DNA of 64,000 nucleotides from Crambe crambe (lineage: Eukaryota; Porifera; Demospongiae; Poecilosclerida; Crambeidae), in the NCBI GenBank assembly GCA_963924555.1, contig OZ004597.1, positions 3,490,404-3,554,403 of the forward strand, written 5' to 3'. Position 1 is the stretch's first letter. Every line of letters starts with the position of its first letter. Below are positions 59,596-64,000 of this stretch, one piece after another. The position numbers and the translations under genes are program-made. The notes under the pieces were generated by a model. The model was not told the DNA's origin, did no database searches, and saw only the letters and a program-made list of their open reading frames with translations.

Positions 59596-61815
59596 ATGGC
59601 TGATGTATATATAGTTGAGAAGAGTGTTGACGACCTTGAGAAGGAGATCACCTGTCCTGCATGTCAAGATCACTACACTGACCCCAAGGTCCTACCTTGT
59701 CTTCATTACTACTGCAAGCAGTGCATTTATAGGCTGGCCCTGAGGACTGGTCTAAACAAGCCGTTTTCTTGCCCCAAGTGTCGTAGAGATGCCACCCTCC
59801 CTCAAGGGGATGTAGACAAGCTCCCGACAGCCTTCTTCATCAATCGCATGAAAGAGTTGCATTCCAAGCTCGAAAAGGCTCATGATGAGGTGGATGCCAA
59901 ATGTGAACTGTGTTCTGGTGATAACATGGAAGCCTTCTGTCAACAATGTGCCCAGTTTATCTGCAAGAAATGTATCGAGGCACATCAAAGAATGGAAAAG
60001 TCATTTCCTGGACATAAGATTTTTTCTTTTGAAGAGCTTAAAGAAGGAGGGGCAAAAGAGATTGTTTCACAGGAGTGTCCTTTTCAAACGTGCAGAAAGC
60101 ACAAAGAGCCGATGAAAATGTGCTGCTTTGACTGCAACTGTCTGATCTGCCATGACTGCACCATCATAGACCACCCTCATCCTGAACACAACTATGAATT
60201 TGTCAAAATTGCTGTCCCCGAGATGAAGAAGAAGCTGATTCAGCATCTGAAACCTTTGAAGAAGGTGCGGGCTGATTACTCACATGCTGTGAAGAAGATA
60301 CAAACCACAAAGTCTGAGATAGAGGCCCAGGGGGATTCTGTGGCCAAAGATATTGAAAAATCATTTGAAGAATTTCATACCATCATTGAAAATCGCAAGC
60401 AAGAACTTTTGAAAGAAGCCAAAACAAAAGTGATGCAAAAGTTAAAGCATCTCTCTGTCCAGGAAAAGAGCCTATCCACTTTTCGTGCAGTGGTTCAGGG
60501 TGTGATCAAATATACTCAACAGTCTCTGGAGTATTCGGCTGAAGACGAGGTCGTGTGCATGCATGCCCAGCTTAAGAATCAAATAGACAGAGAGATTGAA
60601 GAGCACTGCAAAGAAGGGAGGAGTCTGGATCCAGTGGAAGAGGTTGACATAGGGGTGGAGTTGAGCTGTACTGAAGAACTGAAGCAGCTCTGCCAGACTA
60701 AAGCTAAAGTGATTCAACTTCCAATTGAGTATTTGGTGTCTGGTGATGGAATGAAGACCGCAGAGATCAATAAAATATCTGAATTTAGTGTTAAAACTGA
60801 ATTGATTAATGGGAAACACCCAAGACAAAAGTGTGATATCGAATGTCACTTGAAGTCTCTAGCGAATGACTCCATTATCAAATGTAATATCAATCAAGTC
60901 CAAGGTAATGAATATCGTATCCAGTACACACCCACCATCCGTGGACGACATGAACTCATCATCTCTGTGAACGGACAAGAAGTAGCCGGCAGTCCCTTTC
61001 CTGTGTTTGTCTCCATCCCTCCTACTAAGCTTGGTGAACCTGTCAGGGTGATAGAAACTGAAATGGACAAACCTTTTGATTTAACTGTTAATTCTCTGAG
61101 AGAGATAATTGTCACAGGAGCAAAGACAATAGAAGTGTACAATATGGAGGGGATACAAACGAGAAGCATTGAATCATCTGTGTATGGTATTAATGATCCA
61201 GCAGGTGTGACAGTTGATAATGCTGACTGCATATATATCACTGATTATCGCAGATCCAAGATTGTGAAGCTGAGTAAAGATATGTTGCTCTTGAAGACAT
61301 ACAGCAGTCCCCAAGCATCCGAGCAAGGAGGTGTGGCTGTAGTTGGAGATAAGGTTATGGCGTGTGATTTTAAAAATAACCATATTCATGTCTACACCAC
61401 TAAACTAGAGTATATAAGACAAATTGGTTCTCCTGGTACAGGCCCGGGACAGTTCAATGGTATTGAGGACATATCTTCAGACCAACACGGCAACCTCTAT
61501 GTCAGTGACTATTTCAACTCTCGTATCCAGGTCCTCGATAATGGTGGTAAATTCCTGCGTTTGTTTGACGATAATGGGAATGGATTGGCAATGAGTGGTC
61601 CGTGTGGCGTACGTGTAGCTGGTCAGTATGTGTATGTGGTTGATTGGAACAACCACGACATATCAGTATTTACCACTGAGGGGGTGTATGTTACCTCATT
61701 TGGACAATGGGGTGGTGAAGTAGGTGACTTTGATAATCCATGGGGAGTGTTTGTTGATAAAGAAGGTTTTGTATATGTCTGTGATTATTGTAACAATAGG
61801 ATTCAAATATTTTAA
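59596..61815 (+). CDS. TRIM-NHL protein 2 (tandem paralogue)
   Basis: Single exon, 739 aa from this ATG. Same order as protein 1: RING (CPACQDHY ... CPKCRR), B-boxes (CELCSGDNMEAFCQQC; CRKHKEPMKMCCFDCNCLIC), coiled coil, filamin (VAGSPFPVFVS), NHL repeats ending VYVCDYCNNRIQIF. The frame is open to an earlier ATG at 59536 (20 more residues). I prefer 59596 because the upstream segment aligns with the 5' UTR of protein 1, where that ATG is AAG and the frame is broken. RING, B-box and filamin are nearly identical between copies. The differences gather in the coiled coil and parts of the propeller (for example ITDYRRSKIVKL versus ITDNDRRKIVKL). A RING E3 role is inferred from the domains. Confidence 0.92.
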   Translation: MADVYIVEKSVDDLEKEITCPACQDHYTDPKVLPCLHYYCKQCIYRLALRTGLNKPFSCPKCRRDATLPQGDVDKLPTAFFINRMKELHSKLEKAHDEVDAKCELCSGDNMEAFCQQCAQFICKKCIEAHQRMEKSFPGHKIFSFEELKEGGAKEIVSQECPFQTCRKHKEPMKMCCFDCNCLICHDCTIIDHPHPEHNYEFVKIAVPEMKKKLIQHLKPLKKVRADYSHAVKKIQTTKSEIEAQGDSVAKDIEKSFEEFHTIIENRKQELLKEAKTKVMQKLKHLSVQEKSLSTFRAVVQGVIKYTQQSLEYSAEDEVVCMHAQLKNQIDREIEEHCKEGRSLDPVEEVDIGVELSCTEELKQLCQTKAKVIQLPIEYLVSGDGMKTAEINKISEFSVKTELINGKHPRQKCDIECHLKSLANDSIIKCNINQVQGNEYRIQYTPTIRGRHELIISVNGQEVAGSPFPVFVSIPPTKLGEPVRVIETEMDKPFDLTVNSLREIIVTGAKTIEVYNMEGIQTRSIESSVYGINDPAGVTVDNADCIYITDYRRSKIVKLSKDMLLLKTYSSPQASEQGGVAVVGDKVMACDFKNNHIHVYTTKLEYIRQIGSPGTGPGQFNGIEDISSDQHGNLYVSDYFNSRIQVLDNGGKFLRLFDDNGNGLAMSGPCGVRVAGQYVYVVDWNNHDISVFTTEGVYVTSFGQWGGEVGDFDNPWGVFVDKEGFVYVCDYCNNRIQIF

Positions 61816-63436
61816 TGATTTTTGAACAATTATACTTTCGATGATATTTTATAGAATGAGTAAATTAATCATGTGTTCAGATTGTGAAGTCACGATCACA
61901 GGCAGACATGCAGAGGTTCAAAGTTCACACATGTTGTGTACAAGTCAAAGGGCCAGTCAGCTGCCTATAATGACACCCATGAAAATATTTCCACCTTAGC
62001 AACGGTTTTTCTCAACATGTGGTAGATTTTTATCTTGAACCTGCTGGAAATAGACAGGAAGACCTACTGAATTACGTATATCAAAAGCTATTGAAGAACA
62101 GGAGCAAAAACCCTGTGGGTGCAGTAGCATCAAGTAATAATGATAATGTCGACCATGCAGTGTTGGTTATAGTTTGAGTGTGTGATGTATAGTATGCTTA
62201 CTCCATTTTGATCTCATAAAATCTCGAGGGCAAGGAAGTTTATAAATTTGCATTATGCAGTGTTGTGCTGCATGAGTAAGGATTTGCACCTCTAGGTTAA
62301 CCTTTTTAGAGCAAGAAATCAACTAATGTATCGCATTATGTACCATACTGAGCAAGGATTTGCTCACCCTCAGTTCTGAATAACTACAGTCTGTTATGGA
62401 ATGCAACACCATGTAAATACTTGGCTATAATAAGGTTTGCTGTTTGGTTGTTTGTGGATAATCTAGAAGGCTAGCTAGCTTAACCTGAGATCTATAATGG
62501 AAATCTCTATGTCTATCAGGCATCCTGTACAGCAAGTTTATTTTAATGAGGGAAAAAATTAGTCTATCTATTGAAAAATTAACCACCAAAAAGTAAATGA
62601 AGCCACCATGCATCATCCAAGTGCATGAGTGTGGTAGTTGTGTCAGGAGTAAGCTGGATCTAGCACTTTATCATTGGTTAGTGTCGTCTAATAACCTACT
62701 CTCTGTCTTCTTCCATTCCATCATTATGCTATTCAAGTGGCAAATGCAGCTGTCTATAAGAAGCTATCGAGAAGAAGAAAAGAGGGCCATATCTCGAGAT
62801 TTGTGAGGAAAATAGGCGAGTACACAAGTAAGAATGGCGATTCTTTCTCCATATTGTGCATGAACATAATGAATAGACTGCTTGTATCTACAAACTCTGT
62901 TTTATCTCCAGAAAAACCCCTGCTATATGGTAGCTATAGGATTTATAGCTTGAAGATCATTGAGTAAGCGTAGCAGCCACATAATTGGCTAAGGACTTTC
63001 CATTTATTTATTGTTTACATCTCCATAGTAACCAGAGGAAGTTTCACTATAACTCTGTAATCACTTTCCCCTCCCCTCCCCTTTATATCTCATCTTGGCC
63101 TGTCATGGGAGTGAAGTAAGAATAATCAGCTCGTTGTTGGTAATGGGTAAGGGGTTACTTGACTGAAGTTCACTCTCTTTGTTACTGAACTTTTTTGAAC
63201 CGCACACAGCCATCCCTACTTTTCTTTTTTATTTAGAATAAATATATATGTTTTCCTTTATTATAATGCTGAGCAAGAACCATAATGTTTCATTGACTTG
63301 GATGTGCATACATGCTTGCCCTACAATGTGTTACATTTCCATAGTAACCAGAGGAAGTTTCCCTATCCTCTTAGTCTGACATGGCCAACCCTCAACAGAA
63401 AGGGTCTGGACTTGCTAGCATACATGACTTGTGCAG
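61816..63436. other. Spacer with repeated TRIM upstream sequence
   Basis: 61816-62170 matches the 3' flank of TRIM-NHL 1 in pieces (ATCATGTGTTCAGATTGTGAAGTCA...). At 63020-63060 and 63340-63370 the segment CCATAGTAACCAGAGGAAGT recurs; it also occurs at 59206 upstream of gene 2, with a weaker match at 55343. A truncated family-B MITE lies at 63100-63265. No gene seen; a frame at 62597-62806 has no support. Confidence 0.5.
63100..63265. mobile_element. Truncated family-B MITE
   Basis: Matches the right half of 40033-40330 (GGGTAAGGGGTTACTTGACT, GAAGTTCACTCTCTTTGTTA, CCATCCCTACTTTTCTTTTT), with a terminus TTTTCCTTTATT. The left arm is missing. Confidence 0.75.
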
Positions 63437-63640
63437 CCACAATACTCTGAGAGAGATAATTGTCACAGGAGCAAGCTAGAAGCATTAAAATCATCTGTGT
63501 ATGGTATTAGTGATCCAGCAGGTGTGACAGTTGATAACAGACGAAGCTGAGCAAAGATATGAAACTCTTGGTGTTCTGTAGTTGGAGATAAAGTTATGGT
63601 ATGTGATAGTGAATTCAAGTCTATACCACTGAGCTAAAGT
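63437..63640 (+). pseudogene. NHL-repeat fragment of a third TRIM-NHL copy
   Basis: CTGAGAGAGATAATTGTCAC, TGTGTATGGTATTAGTGATC, CAGCAGGTGTGACAGTTGAT and GTAGTTGGAGATAAAGTTAT match 61095-61360 of TRIM-NHL 2 in order, with internal deletions that break the frame. A family-A MITE begins at 63650, just after the homology stops. No RING or B-box sequence is seen upstream. Confidence 0.85.
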
Positions 63641-63649
63641 ATACAAGTA

Positions 63650-63957
63650 AGGGAAAAATCATTTCCTGAAATGAAAAAAGATGTAGGGATGACCACTGCT
63701 CAAAAAAGTAAGGAAACAAGAAGGATGGAAATGGGATCAATCTTTGTTCTGTATATCCAGCCAACAATCCCTACATATATGTCGGGTAGCTTCAGATTAT
63801 AGTGTAGTAATGTACGTATATGTAGGGATTGTTGGCTGGATATACAGAACAAAGATTGATCCCATTTCCATCCTTTTTGTTTCCTTACTTTTTTGAGCAG
63901 TGGTCATCCCTACATCTTTTTTCATTTCAGGAAATGATTTTTCCCTTACTTGTTCCT
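63650..63957. mobile_element. Palindromic MITE family A, copy 5
   Basis: Full palindrome. The right flank (TGTTCCTGGTCTTTTTTATG to the window end) is the inverse of the left flank of copies 2 and 3, so this composite lies in the opposite orientation and runs past the window. Confidence 0.9.
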
Positions 63958-64000
63958 GGTCTTTTTTATGGTTTTAGCTATGTATAGAGTTCATTCTTCT

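Noticed and set aside
62597..62967. Frames after TRIM-NHL 2
   Set aside because: No homology to the cluster, no motif, and AT-rich composition like the surrounding spacer.

Overview
The window looks like nuclear DNA of an early-branching invertebrate animal, most likely a sponge (inference). Coding sequence is split by many GT-AG introns. The domain combinations are animal-specific: an Ig/fibronectin-III receptor, a synaptotagmin-like Rab effector and RING/B-box/filamin/NHL proteins. The DNA is AT-rich and full of short palindromic DNA transposons (MITEs). All supported genes read on the + strand. Exon chains were built by hand from splice consensus and checked for codon phase at every junction.

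Layout. (1) 878-3641: 3' end of an unrecognised gene. (2) 4266-13624: a 13-exon, 997-residue membrane receptor with signal peptide, three Ig domains, three FN3 domains, a TM helix and a long tail carrying PPxY, NPxY and YMTF motifs. (3) 14103-19331: a six-exon gene for a low-complexity, mostly disordered 303-residue protein, every intron in phase 1. (4) 20201-33331: a proposed five-exon gene for a HEPN-like domain with an RX4H motif, a perfect heptad-repeat coiled coil and a long charged coiled coil, with an 8-kb intron packed with nested MITEs. (5) 36234-39125: a decayed copy of the first two exons of the next gene. (6) 43507-44141: a copy of the last two exons of gene 3. (7) 45389-54043: a seven-exon synaptotagmin-like protein (Slp) gene with Rab-binding domain, C2A and C2B, holding a 13 x 78-bp tandem array and a tRNA-Ala(AGC) gene in its introns. 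(8) 55784-57997 and 59596-61815: two tandem single-exon TRIM-NHL genes, followed by a broken NHL fragment at 63437-63640.

The middle (34-50 kb) records duplications. The Slp 5' end and the gene-3 3' end each occur twice, a further gene-3 tail fragment lies in an inverted repeat, and the copies differ by MITE insertions and by which minisatellite expanded. Transposon protein relics are also present: a cysteine-rich ORF on the minus strand inside a 1.45-kb terminal-inverted-repeat element, and an Arg-rich segment like the N-terminus of Helitron proteins.

The genes do not form a pathway. The most interesting items are the HEPN/coiled-coil gene, the paired duplications around the Slp gene, the 78-bp array and the TRIM-NHL cluster. 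No database search was possible; family names rest on motifs and domain order seen in the translated exons.
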